Shown in pieces: positions 56,655 to 64,000 of a stretch of 64,000 nucleotides of DNA. The notes below the pieces were generated by a model. The model was not told the origin of the DNA. It saw nothing but the letters and a program-made list of their open reading frames with translations, and ran no database searches. Source of the DNA: Actinokineospora baliensis (GTDB lineage: Bacteria > Actinomycetota > Actinomycetes > Mycobacteriales > Pseudonocardiaceae); contig NZ_JAFBCK010000001.1 in NCBI RefSeq assembly GCF_016907695.1, positions 6,870,001 to 6,934,000 of the forward strand, written 5' to 3'. Every line of letters begins with the position of its first letter. Position 1 is the stretch's first letter. Made by a program: the position numbers and the translations under genes.

Positions 56655-57233
56655 TCACTCGCCTCGGGGCTTGGCGCGCACGTGCATGCGTTCGCCTTGC
56701 GGGCCGAAGAGGCTGAGGATCTCCACGGGCGCGGTGCCGGTCGAGCCGAACCAGTGCGGGAGGCGGGTGTCGAACTCGGCGGCTTCGCCGGTTTTGACGA
56801 GGATGTCGTGTTCGGCGAGGACGAGCCGCAGGGTGCCGCTGAGCACGTAGAGCCACTCGTAGCCGGAGTGGGTGCGCGGGTCGGGTTCGCTGCGGGTGGT
56901 CGGGATGACCATCTTGAACGCCTGCAGTCCGCCGGGGTGTTGGGTGAGCGGCACGATCACCGCGTCGGCGTGTTTGATCGGCTTGAGCCGCACCCTGGGG
57001 TCGCCGACCGGTGGCGCGCCGACGAGGTCGTCGAGCGGGACCTGGTAGGCGCGGGCGAGCGGGAGCAGCAGCTCCAGGTTGGGCTTGCGCTCGCCGGACT
57101 CCAGCCGGGACAGGGTGCTGACCGAGATGCCGGTGGTCTCGGCCAGCTGGGTCAGCGTGGTGCCCCGGCTCTTGCGCAGCGCCCGCAGCCGGGGGCCCAC
57201 GGCGGCCAGCACCGCGTCGTCGTCGGTAACCAT
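56655..57233 (-). CDS. XRE-family regulator with cupin, divergent from an MFS gene
   Basis: 192 aa: HTH at about 15-70 (TLTQLAETTGISVSTLSRLESGE) and a C-terminal cupin (HSGYEWLYVLSGTLRLVL, TGEAAEFDTRLPHWF). ATG at 57233 chosen; the longer frame begins in the operator region. The palindrome TTGCCATAGCGGCAA is 10 bp upstream, suggesting autoregulation and control of the divergent MFS exporter. Confidence 0.9.
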   Translation of the reverse strand: MVTDDDAVLAAVGPRLRALRKSRGTTLTQLAETTGISVSTLSRLESGERKPNLELLLPLARAYQVPLDDLVGAPPVGDPRVRLKPIKHADAVIVPLTQHPGGLQAFKMVIPTTRSEPDPRTHSGYEWLYVLSGTLRLVLAEHDILVKTGEAAEFDTRLPHWFGSTGTAPVEILSLFGPQGERMHVRAKPRGE

Positions 57234-57242
57234 GACCCCAGT

Positions 57243-57300
57243 TTGCCATAGCGGCAAGAGTGGTAGGAGAAATTTGCCGCCAGATCGCACCATGGCGGCA
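57243..57300. promoter_or_regulatory. Operators between the XRE-cupin and MFS genes
   Basis: TTGCCATAGCGGCAA (57243-57257) is a 5-5-5 palindrome. TGCCGCC (57275-57281) and GGCGGCA (57294-57300) form a second, wider inverted repeat using the same TGCCGC half-site, the last bases touching the MFS start. The MFS gene lacks a good ribosome-binding site, so its message may be leaderless or start within this region. Confidence 0.5.
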
Positions 57301-58547
57301 TGACGAAGCGCTGGGCGTTGGCCGCCCTCTCCCTGACCATCCTGTTGCCGTCGTTGGGCACCAGCGTCGCCAGCGTGGCCGCACCGGCGCTGGCCCGGGT
57401 GTTCGGCGCCACCTTCGCCGAGGTCCAGTGGGTGGTGCTCGGCTACCTGGTCGCCATCACGGCGCTGACCGTGGTCGCCGGGTTCCTCGGTGACGCGACC
57501 GGCCGCAGACGGCTGTTCCTCGCCGGGATCGTCCTGTTCACGGCGATGTCCGCGGCCTGCGCGGCGGCACCGGCGCTAGGGGTGCTGGTGGCGGCGCGGG
57601 CCGGGCAGGGCGCCGGGGCGGCGATCATGATGGCGCTGTCGATGGCCTTCGTCAGCGAGACCGTGCCGAAGGAGCGGATCGGTACCGCGATGGGCCTGCT
57701 GGGGACGGCGTCGGCGGTGGGCACGGCGCTCGGGCCGCCGCTGGGCGGGCTGCTGATCGCCACCCTGGGCTGGCAGTCGATCTTCCTGGTCATCACCGCG
57801 CTCGGCGCGGTCGCGTACGGCCTCGCGCGGCGGCACCTGCCGGACCAGCCCCAGGCGCCGCGCGCCAAGCTGACCACCGCGGTCCTGCGCGACCGCAAGC
57901 TCGTCGCGAACCTGACCATCAGCTCCCTGGCCACGACCGTGCTGATGTCGACGCTGGTCGTCGGGCCGTTCTACCTGTCGGGCGCGCTCGGCCTCGACGC
58001 GGCGCTCATCGGCGCGGTGCTCGCGGCGGGTCCGACCGTGGCGGCCCTCAGCGGCTTGCCCGCGGGCCGCGTCGTCGACGCGCTCGGCACCCACCGGACG
58101 ACGGTGCTGGGACTGACCGGGATGGCGGTGGGGTGCGTGGCCCTGGCCGCGCTGCCCGCGAGCCTCGGGATCCCCGGCTACCTCGGACCGATCGTGGTGA
58201 TCACCGCGAGCTTCGCCCAGTTCCAGGCCGCCAACAGCACCGCGGTCATGACCAACGCCCCCGCGAGCGGTCGGGGCGCGACCTCCGGGGTGCTGGCCCT
58301 GTCCCGCCAGATCGGCTTCATCCTGGGCACCTCCGCGATGGGCACCGTCTTCACCCTGGCCGCGGGCACGTCCGACATCACCGCCGCGGGTCCCGCGACC
58401 GTCGCGACCGCCCTGCACGTCACCTTCGCGACCGGTGCCGCCGTCATCGCTGTGGCGGTCGCCCTCGCCCACCTCCGGCAGGGCTGGGCCCGAAGGCTCG
58501 AGCCGGGCGCCCAGAAGACGACACCCACCGTGACGAGCCGCGCGTAG
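57300..58547 (+). CDS. MFS drug-efflux-like transporter
   Basis: 415 aa, about 12 membrane segments. Conserved motifs: VQWVVLGYLVAITALTVVAG, GFLGDATGRRRLFLAG (motif A), ARAGQGAGAAIMMALSM and the antiporter motif C-like GTALGPPLGGLL. Typical proton-coupled exporter; substrate unknown. Divergently regulated by the XRE-cupin protein, whose ligand may be the exported compound. Confidence 0.9.
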   Translation: MTKRWALAALSLTILLPSLGTSVASVAAPALARVFGATFAEVQWVVLGYLVAITALTVVAGFLGDATGRRRLFLAGIVLFTAMSAACAAAPALGVLVAARAGQGAGAAIMMALSMAFVSETVPKERIGTAMGLLGTASAVGTALGPPLGGLLIATLGWQSIFLVITALGAVAYGLARRHLPDQPQAPRAKLTTAVLRDRKLVANLTISSLATTVLMSTLVVGPFYLSGALGLDAALIGAVLAAGPTVAALSGLPAGRVVDALGTHRTTVLGLTGMAVGCVALAALPASLGIPGYLGPIVVITASFAQFQAANSTAVMTNAPASGRGATSGVLALSRQIGFILGTSAMGTVFTLAAGTSDITAAGPATVATALHVTFATGAAVIAVAVALAHLRQGWARRLEPGAQKTTPTVTSRA

Positions 58548-58596
58548 CGCCACCCAATCGGGTAAATTGCGCTAAACCGGACGAATGGAACACGGC

Positions 58597-58628
58597 CGGT
58601 CGGGGTGCGCGTCGGAGCGCCCCGATCG
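58597..58628 (+). other. Stable hairpin in front of the terC ribosome-binding site
   Basis: A 13-bp stem with one bulge and one G-U pair closes a 6-nt loop (GTCGGA, 58611-58616). It ends 6 nt before the GGGAGG ribosome-binding site of the TerC gene and 50 bp after the MFS stop. Could be the MFS terminator or a 5'-UTR element; it lacks the conserved sequences of the yybP-ykoY manganese riboswitch that often precedes terC genes. Confidence 0.5.
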
Positions 58629-58652
58629 CCGCGCGGGAGGACGATTCAGCGC

Positions 58653-59432
58653 ATGGACTGGATGCTCAGCCCCGAACTCTGGATCGCCTTCGGCACGTTG
58701 CTGCTGCTGGAGGTCGTGCTCGGGATCGACAACATCGTGTTCATCTCGATCCTGGCCGACCGGCTACCGGCCCACCAGCGGCAGCGCGCCAGGATCGTCG
58801 GCCTGTCGCTGGCGCTGATCACGCGGTTGCTGCTGCTGGCATCGCTGTCGTGGGTGGTCGGCCTGACCGCGCCGCTGTTCACCGCGCTCGGCCAGGAGAT
58901 CTCCGGGCGCGACCTGATCCTGCTGCTCGGCGGGCTGTTCCTGCTGGGCAAGGCCACCTACGAGATCCACGAGCAGCTCGAGGGCGCCGAGCACTCGGGC
59001 ACCCGCAAGGCCGCCTCGTTCGCGGCGGTCATCGCGCAGATCCTGGTGCTGGACGTGGTGTTCTCGCTGGACTCGGTGATCACCGCGGTCGGCATGGTGG
59101 ACGAGCTGGCGATCATGGTGACCGCCGTGGTGGTCGCGATGATCATCATGCTGGTGTCGGCGCGGGCGATCAGCGAGTTCGTCAACCGGCACCCGACGGT
59201 GAAGATGCTGGCCCTGTCGTTCCTGCTGCTCATCGGCGGCAGCCTGATCGCCGAGGGGTTCGACCAGCACATCCCCAAGGGCTACGTGTACGGGCCGATC
59301 GCGTTCTCGATCTTCGTCGAGTTCCTCAACCTGCGCGCCAGGGCCAAGCGCGCCGCGCCGGTGCACCTGCACCCGACCTACGTCAAGAAGGACGACGGCG
59401 AGCAGGAGGACGGCGAGGTCAAGGACGGCTGA
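58653..59432 (+). CDS. TerC-family integral membrane protein
   Basis: 259 aa with seven membrane segments and the family signatures [20 protein letters not shown] and [14 protein letters not shown], whose Asp residues are thought to bind metal. TerC proteins are implicated in manganese export or metal loading of exported proteins and in tellurite resistance. ATG at 58653 follows GGGAGG. The stop overlaps the convergent STAS gene by 14 bp. Confidence 0.93.
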   Translation: MDWMLSPELWIAFGTLLLLEVVLGIDNIVFISILADRLPAHQRQRARIVGLSLALITRLLLLASLSWVVGLTAPLFTALGQEISGRDLILLLGGLFLLGKATYEIHEQLEGAEHSGTRKAASFAAVIAQILVLDVVFSLDSVITAVGMVDELAIMVTAVVVAMIIMLVSARAISEFVNRHPTVKMLALSFLLLIGGSLIAEGFDQHIPKGYVYGPIAFSIFVEFLNLRARAKRAAPVHLHPTYVKKDDGEQEDGEVKDG

Positions 59433-59805
59433 GCGCGGCCAGCGAGCGCTCGATCGCCTCGTCCGCGCTGCTCACGCTCGGGAACGTCGGCACCCGCTCG
59501 CTGACCCCGGCGATCCGCAGCACCCGGTGCGCGATCCCGTCCACGTCGGCCACCAGGCACACCCGCACCTGACCGCGCGCGCACGCCCCGACGAACCGGG
59601 TCAGCACCCGCGCGCCGTGCGCCGACAGCAGCGCGACCCGCGTCAGGTCCACCACGACCACCCTGGGCTCCGGCGCGGCCGAACACGCCGCGAGCAGCCG
59701 GTCGCGCAGCGGGGCCACGTCCACGGCGGCGACGTCGCCGACGACCCGCACCACCGCGGCCCGCTCGGTCACCGCCAGATCGATCTCGACGCCGTCCACC
59801 AACAC
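59419..59805 (-). CDS. STAS-domain protein (anti-sigma factor antagonist-like)
   Basis: 128 aa single STAS domain: [40 protein letters not shown]. The position after DLTRVALL is where antagonists such as SpoIIAA carry a phosphorylatable Ser; here LLSAHG provides one. No kinase partner is adjacent. 3' ends of this gene and terC overlap by 14 bp on opposite strands. Confidence 0.85.
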   Translation of the reverse strand: MLVDGVEIDLAVTERAAVVRVVGDVAAVDVAPLRDRLLAACSAAPEPRVVVVDLTRVALLSAHGARVLTRFVGACARGQVRVCLVADVDGIAHRVLRIAGVSERVPTFPSVSSADEAIERSLAALSRP

Positions 59806-59986
59806 CTCGTCACACCACAGGGAGCCACAACCGGCGCCCCATCATGCTCCACGGCGCCCGAACGGGCCACGCGGCACCCGGGAACCACCCGATCGGCCCA
59901 GACCGGACCGGTACTGTTCTGAATGGACAATCCCTAGTGGACTCGGCGCGCCGCGGCCGACCGACCACGGCGCGCCGGGACCCGAC

Positions 59987-61405
59987 CTACCGGATGCGCT
60001 TGATCTCGCCCCTGGCGCGGTAGAACGACCCGCTGGCCGAGGTGATGACCTCGGTGACCACGTAGCGGGCACCGGGCACGCGGATGTTCTTGGGGAACTG
60101 GACGCCCCAGCTGGAGTCGTAGCCCTCGGAGACCACGTGCACCCGGACGCGGCCGTTGTGCTGGACGCACTCGACGATGACGCCGTCGGTCGGCGCGGTG
60201 ATGACCTCGACCTCGGCGGTGGCCTCGACGCGGTCCAGGCTGCCCGCCTTGATGTCGTGGCGGGTGGGCAGCTGCCCCTGCTCCGCGGCGTGCACCGCGG
60301 CCGGGCTGGCGTCCACACAGGCCAGTGAGCCGTCGGTGGTCACCAGGTACAGCCGCTCGTCGCGGTACTGCATGGAGTACGCCGAACCGCAGCCGGTACC
60401 CAGTTTCCACAGCCGGGTGCCGTCGGCGGCGAAGCAGTACACAGAGGACTGGTTGTCGCCCGCGAAGACGAACTCGCCGTCCGGGGAGGTGGCGCAGGAG
60501 AACACGGCGGCGTCGCAGCGGTAGGCGGCCCGCTCGCGGCCGTCGGACTTGGCGAAGCGGTGCACCCAGCCCCGGCTGGTCCCGGCGAAGACCTCGGCGC
60601 GCTCCTGCCAGCCGAACAGCACGCTGCCGGAGGTGTCGGTGTGCCACACGCGGTCGCCGCGGCCGGAGTAGTGCGTGACGCCGCTGGAGTCGCCGTGGAA
60701 GACGCCCTCGGCCGAGTTGCGGACCATCCACGCGCTGTCGCCGGTGCTGGGCCGCGACCACTGGAACTCGTCCTCGTGGTCGACGACGGTGACGCCGCCG
60801 TGCCGGTCGGACACGCCGAGCACGCCGTCGTGGATGTCGAGCCAGTAGATGTCGACATCGCCCGCGATCTCGTAGGCCACCCGGGGCACCTTCGCGCCCA
60901 GGTCGTAGACGTTGCCGTCGTCGCACCCGGCGTAGACCCAGAAGTCGTCGGCGACGATGCACTTGACCGAGTCCGGCAGGCCGAACCGGCCGGTGACCTG
61001 GCCGTCGTGGGTCAGCGTGTAGACGTCGCCGTTCTCGTTGCCGACCCAGGCGCGGTCCTCGCCGATGAAGATCCCGAACGCCGGCGCGCCGGAGGCGAAG
61101 CGCCACAGCACCGGGGCCTGCCGCGCGGTGGAGCGGGTGGAGACGATCTCGCGCCTGCTGACCGGCCTGCGCTGGCGCTCGCCCTTGACCGCGGGTGCGT
61201 AGCCCTTGCGGACCTTCTCGCCGACCTTCTTCGCCGCCGCCGCGAGCGCCTTGGCGTGGTCGGCGAAGGCGGCGGTCCTGACCTGGCCCTGCTCCCCGAT
61301 CCGCCCGTAGGTGATGGTCACCTCGGTGTCCTCGACGCGCACCTCGTAGAACTTGTGCGCACCGCCGCCGGTCTCGGACAACTCCAGGTAGGTCGTGGCC
61401 GACAT
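59987..61405 (-). CDS. WGR-domain protein with beta-propeller
   Basis: 472 aa. Residues about 4-75 form a WGR domain (YLELSETGGGAHKFYEVRVE, TITYGRIGEQGQ), known from poly(ADP-ribose) polymerases and bacterial MolR-type proteins as a nucleic-acid-binding module. The remainder is a PQQ/WD-like propeller of six to seven blades (AWVGNENGDVYTLTHDG, FWVYAGCDDGNVYDLG, YLVTTDGSLACVDAS). No catalytic domain. GAGAGGGG precedes the ATG. The 181 bp between this gene and the STAS gene holds nothing I recognise. Confidence 0.82.
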   Translation of the reverse strand: MSATTYLELSETGGGAHKFYEVRVEDTEVTITYGRIGEQGQVRTAAFADHAKALAAAAKKVGEKVRKGYAPAVKGERQRRPVSRREIVSTRSTARQAPVLWRFASGAPAFGIFIGEDRAWVGNENGDVYTLTHDGQVTGRFGLPDSVKCIVADDFWVYAGCDDGNVYDLGAKVPRVAYEIAGDVDIYWLDIHDGVLGVSDRHGGVTVVDHEDEFQWSRPSTGDSAWMVRNSAEGVFHGDSSGVTHYSGRGDRVWHTDTSGSVLFGWQERAEVFAGTSRGWVHRFAKSDGRERAAYRCDAAVFSCATSPDGEFVFAGDNQSSVYCFAADGTRLWKLGTGCGSAYSMQYRDERLYLVTTDGSLACVDASPAAVHAAEQGQLPTRHDIKAGSLDRVEATAEVEVITAPTDGVIVECVQHNGRVRVHVVSEGYDSSWGVQFPKNIRVPGARYVVTEVITSASGSFYRARGEIKRIR

Positions 61406-61519
61406 CAACGTCTGTTCCCCTCTCCGTGAACTGTGGATCACCCTATAGAGGGACTCCGACAGTTCTTGACCGTCCATTGCGCACCCCGGGGAGAGGTCCG
61501 GGGTGCGCTGCGCCGCCGT

Positions 61520-62473
61520 CTACTCCGCTGGGGCGACCGTCAGCCGGGCCAACCGGCGCTCGTCCGGCCAGCGCACGTTGCGCGCCCAACCCGCCTTCTC
61601 GAACAGCCAGATCACCCGGGCGGAGATGTCGAACTGGCCGCGGCGCACCCCGTGCCGCGCCGAGGTCGGGTCGGCGTGGTGCAGGTTGTGCCAGGACTCG
61701 CCGAAGGACAGGATCGCCAGCGGCCAGAAGTTCGCCGACTTGTCGCGGCTGGTGAACGGCCGGTCGCCGACCATGTGGCAGATCGAATTGACCGACCAGG
61801 TGATGTGGTGCAGGAACGCGACCCTGGCCAGCCCGGCCCACAGGAACCCGGTCAGCAGCCCCCACCAGGACCAGGTGATCAGCCCGACCAGCACGCCGGG
61901 CAGGCCGACGCTGAGCACGACCCACAGCGGGAACAGCCGGTCGACCGCGCGGATGTCGGGGTCGGCGGCCAGGTCGGGGGCGAACCGCTCGACGTTGGTG
62001 CGGTCGCTGCCGAACAGCCAGCCCATGTGCGCGTGCCAGAACCCCTTGGCCAGCGCCAGCGGCGAGGTGCCGAACAGCCACGGCGAGTGCGGGTCGCCCT
62101 CCCGGTCGGAGAACGCGTGGTGGCGCCGGTGGTCGGCCACCCAGGTGATCACCGACCCCTGCGCGGCCAGCCCACCGGCCACCGCCAGGGCCACCCGCAG
62201 CGCGCGGTTGGCCTTGAACGCGCCGTGGGTGAAGTAGCGGTGGTAACCCACCGTGATGCCCAACCCGGACACGACGTAGAACCCGGCACCGACGGCGATC
62301 TCCGTCCAGCCGATCCCCCACCCCCACACCGCGGGGACCACGGCGACCAGGGCGAGGAACGGGATGATCAGGAAGAGCCGGATGGTCACCAGTTCCGCGC
62401 GCCCCGCCGGGGCGCCGAGGACCGGTTTGGCCGCCGGGCGGGGCTCGTCGACGGTGGGTGTGATCGTGGTCAT
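61520..62473 (-). CDS. Acyl-CoA desaturase (membrane fatty acid desaturase, Delta9-type)
   Basis: 317 aa di-iron membrane enzyme introducing a double bond into fatty acyl chains. Histidine boxes: HRYFTH (HX4H), HRRHH (HXXHH) and HNLHH, plus HHITWSVNSICH; four membrane segments between them. Length and spacing fit stearoyl-CoA desaturase-type actinobacterial enzymes. Upstream GGTGACC repeats may be an operator. Confidence 0.92.
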   Translation of the reverse strand: MTTITPTVDEPRPAAKPVLGAPAGRAELVTIRLFLIIPFLALVAVVPAVWGWGIGWTEIAVGAGFYVVSGLGITVGYHRYFTHGAFKANRALRVALAVAGGLAAQGSVITWVADHRRHHAFSDREGDPHSPWLFGTSPLALAKGFWHAHMGWLFGSDRTNVERFAPDLAADPDIRAVDRLFPLWVVLSVGLPGVLVGLITWSWWGLLTGFLWAGLARVAFLHHITWSVNSICHMVGDRPFTSRDKSANFWPLAILSFGESWHNLHHADPTSARHGVRRGQFDISARVIWLFEKAGWARNVRWPDERRLARLTVAPAE

Positions 62474-62782
62474 GTCCTGCCTTCACTCCTGCGTACATGG
62501 GGGGCGGCCGCCATGGCCGGGCCCGCGGTTCGGGTGCGTCCGGGATCGCCCGACGCGGCCGTCCGCGGCCAACTCGATCGAACCGGGCAGCAGCCGGGCA
62601 CCGCCGGGCTCCACCCGACCGGTGTCGCGCCTGGGGCCACCGCCTCTTGTCCCCCCCGACGGTACGCGGCCCCAGGAGAGGTGACCGTGTGGTGACCCCG
62701 CCCTGCGGCTGAGCTCACCATTAGCCCAGGTCACCGCCCCGCTCAGGACAACGGCCGCACGATCGGCGCCCAACCCACGCTG
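62474..62782. promoter_or_regulatory. 309-bp gap upstream of the desaturase, with GGTGACC repeats
   Basis: Two direct GGTGACC copies (62680-62686 and 62691-62697, 11 bp apart) and one inverted copy GGTCACC (62729-62735) lie near the far end of this gap. A one-turn spacing suggests a binding site for a regulator, either of the desaturase (about 210 bp away) or of something reading the other way. The rest holds no recognised feature. Confidence 0.3.
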
Positions 62783-63739
62783 TCAAGCGCCCGCATGCCC
62801 GCGCGGCGGGACGACCAGTCCGTGCTCGATGGCGTAGAGCGCCATCTGCACTCGGTTGCGCGTCCCGGTTTTGCGGGCGATCGCGGCGTTGTGCGAATCG
62901 AGCGTGCGCACGCTGATGTTCAACCTCTTGGCGATGTCCTCTCGTGACAACCCTTCCGAAACGGCCTCCAGAACCTCGCACTCCCGAGGGGTGAGGCGGT
63001 GTCGCCGCACCTCTTGCTTTGGTTCGTTGGCAGCCCGCCGCGCGGCTGGATGACCCCAGTGGGTCTGGCCGTTCGCGATGGCGCCGACCGCTTGGACGAG
63101 TTCGTCGCCGCTGACGTCCTTGAGGAGAAAACCGCGGGCGCCCGCATGGACCGCGTCCCGCGCCGTCGGGTCATCGGAGTACGAGGTCAGGATGAGGACA
63201 CGGGCGTCCGACCGATGCGTGAGGATCTCAGCGGTGGCGTCGATGCCGTTCCCGCTCGGCATCCGCACGTCCATCACAACGACGTCCGGCTCGACCTCCA
63301 GCACCATCGCCACCGCCGCGGGCGTATCAGTGGCAGTACCCACGATCTCGAAGCCCCCGTCCTCGAGGAGCACACGCAGGCCGTCAAGGACCACTTGGTG
63401 GTCATCGACGATTGCGACGCGGAGTCGCGTGGCAGCATGTGCCGCCAAGGCAGCAGTCTTCCCAGATCCAGTACCTACCGTGACGATCACACCTGACGCC
63501 GCGGCCCACAGTTGGCGAAACCGCTCGGTGTCGCCGTCCAGCGCGGTGACGATGTCGTGCACGGTGGCCCACCTAGGTACCCGATCAGCCGTGAGCGCCC
63601 GGTGCACGGTGTCACGGCTGAGCGCGGTCCGTTCGGCGATGGCGCGCACGGTTGGCGCACCAGCGGCGACGTACAGATCCCTCAGCGCCGTGAAGAGGGC
63701 CTTTCCCGCCTCCCCCGGTGGCTCGCCGAAGGTGATCAC
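62783..63739 (-). CDS. HTH domain fused to a NarL/LuxR-type response regulator
   Basis: 318 aa. Residues 1-80 are a small HTH domain of a type frequent in Pseudonocardiaceae (APTVRAIAERTALSRDTVHRAL, DTERFRQLWAAA). A linker at about 82-105 contains GTGSGKT, a perfect Walker A, without a following ATPase. The receiver starts LRVAIVDDHQVVLDGL (about 107), the acceptor Asp is in VVVMDVRMPSG, and the switch Lys is in FLLKDVSG. The C-terminal LuxR HTH reads LTPRECEVLEAVSEGLS, then NISVRTLDSHN. Possibly a fusion created by loss of a stop or deletion of an ATPase. GTG start overlaps the preceding stop (GTGA). Confidence 0.85.
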   Translation of the reverse strand: MITFGEPPGEAGKALFTALRDLYVAAGAPTVRAIAERTALSRDTVHRALTADRVPRWATVHDIVTALDGDTERFRQLWAAASGVIVTVGTGSGKTAALAAHAATRLRVAIVDDHQVVLDGLRVLLEDGGFEIVGTATDTPAAVAMVLEVEPDVVVMDVRMPSGNGIDATAEILTHRSDARVLILTSYSDDPTARDAVHAGARGFLLKDVSGDELVQAVGAIANGQTHWGHPAARRAANEPKQEVRRHRLTPRECEVLEAVSEGLSREDIAKRLNISVRTLDSHNAAIARKTGTRNRVQMALYAIEHGLVVPPRGHAGA

Positions 63740-63990
63740 CGCGGATCAGCGGCGCGTGCGGCCACCCACAGCTCGTGGAACCGGTGAGCGTCGCCACCCA
63801 GCGCACGCACCACCAACTCGAGGTTGTGCCACCGCGGTGCTCGATCGGCAGCCAGCACCCGGTGCACGGTGTCACGGCTGATCCGGCCGCCACACCGCAA
63901 CGCTACGTCCCGCACCGTCGGCTCCCCCGCCGTGACATGCAGCAGGCGCAGTTCGGCGAGCAATGCGGCCAACACGGGGTCGGCAACCAC
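63736..63990 (-). CDS. Stand-alone HTH protein, paralogue of the downstream fusion's N-terminus
   Basis: About 84 aa from a GTG at 63990; the frame stays open to the window edge, so the true start may lie outside. The sequence aligns with residues 1-80 of the next gene (GEPTVRDVALRCGGRISRDTV, VLAADRAPRWHNLELVVRALG, HRFHELWVAA) and ends right after the LW motif. Overlaps the downstream gene by 4 bp. Appears to be a tandem duplication in which one copy remained a single HTH module. Confidence 0.7.
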   Translation of the reverse strand: MVADPVLAALLAELRLLHVTAGEPTVRDVALRCGGRISRDTVHRVLAADRAPRWHNLELVVRALGGDAHRFHELWVAARAADPR

Positions 63991-64000
63991 CGGCTTCCGT

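Noticed and set aside
58548..58652. yybP-ykoY manganese riboswitch upstream of terC
   Set aside because: Only a simple hairpin (58597-58628) is present; the conserved loop sequences of that riboswitch class are not visible.
1..64000. tRNA, rRNA or replication origin
   Set aside because: Scanning by eye found no cloverleaf with conserved T-arm, no rRNA motif and no DnaA-box cluster. A tRNAscan-SE and Rfam run would be decisive.

Overview
High-GC actinomycete chromosome. GTG starts are common, many genes overlap by 4 bp (GTGA or ATGA), and the window carries the actinobacterial block relA-apt-secF-secD-yajC-ruvBAC, then yebC, pdxT, pdxS, pimA, patA, pgsA, an HIT protein and thrS, in nearly the order known from Mycobacterium tuberculosis (the Rv2583c to Rv2614c neighbourhood). 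The style of the accessory genes (short Trp-rich HTH proteins, NB-ARC/TPR regulator, class IV lanthipeptide synthetase, Rhs giant) suggests Pseudonocardiaceae. That is inference; no rRNA is present to confirm it.

Layout. 0-7.3 kb: stringent response, purine salvage, Sec translocon accessory proteins and Holliday-junction processing, all on the minus strand, with a LexA-type box in front of ruvC. 7.4-13.8 kb: a membrane metallophosphoesterase, a DUF4262 protein, yebC, pdxT and pdxS, interrupted by a divergent azlCD/XRE-cupin unit with its own palindromic operators. 14-23.4 kb: an EF-G-like GTPase, the phosphatidylinositol mannoside operon (pgsA-patA-pimA-Nudix), a MarR/YceI pair with twin operators, a three-gene P-loop/membrane operon of unknown function, and an HIT-family protein. 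23.5-34.6 kb: LVIVD and DUF305 secreted proteins, thrS, an MprAB-like two-component system, a DMT-like membrane protein and a chemoreceptor. 34.6-47.1 kb: a polymorphic-toxin locus, with a 2138-aa secreted Rhs protein ending in a PIN-like domain, a stop-start overlapped candidate immunity gene, and a divergent 1845-aa secreted protein. 47.2-53.7 kb: an MFS transporter, an NB-ARC/TPR protein, a class IV lanthipeptide synthetase and a 44-aa precursor peptide. 53.8-55.6 kb: a tandem structured repeat split by an IS3-family element. 55.6-64 kb: ordinary metabolic, regulatory and transport genes, ending in two tandem paralogous HTH genes, one fused to a NarL-type response regulator.

Most interesting: (1) a roughly 250-bp modular repeat with a 146-bp near-perfect palindrome, present three times. 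Its arms differ only at positions that become G-U pairs on one strand, and two paired positions covary between copies. One copy is cleanly split by an IS with a 3-bp target duplication. (2) A small lanthipeptide locus whose precursor is easily missed. (3) An Rhs-PIN toxin with a coupled Cys-rich partner. (4) Several self-consistent operator sets (AzlCD, MarR/YceI, XRE/MFS). No tRNA, rRNA, CRISPR array or replication origin was recognised.
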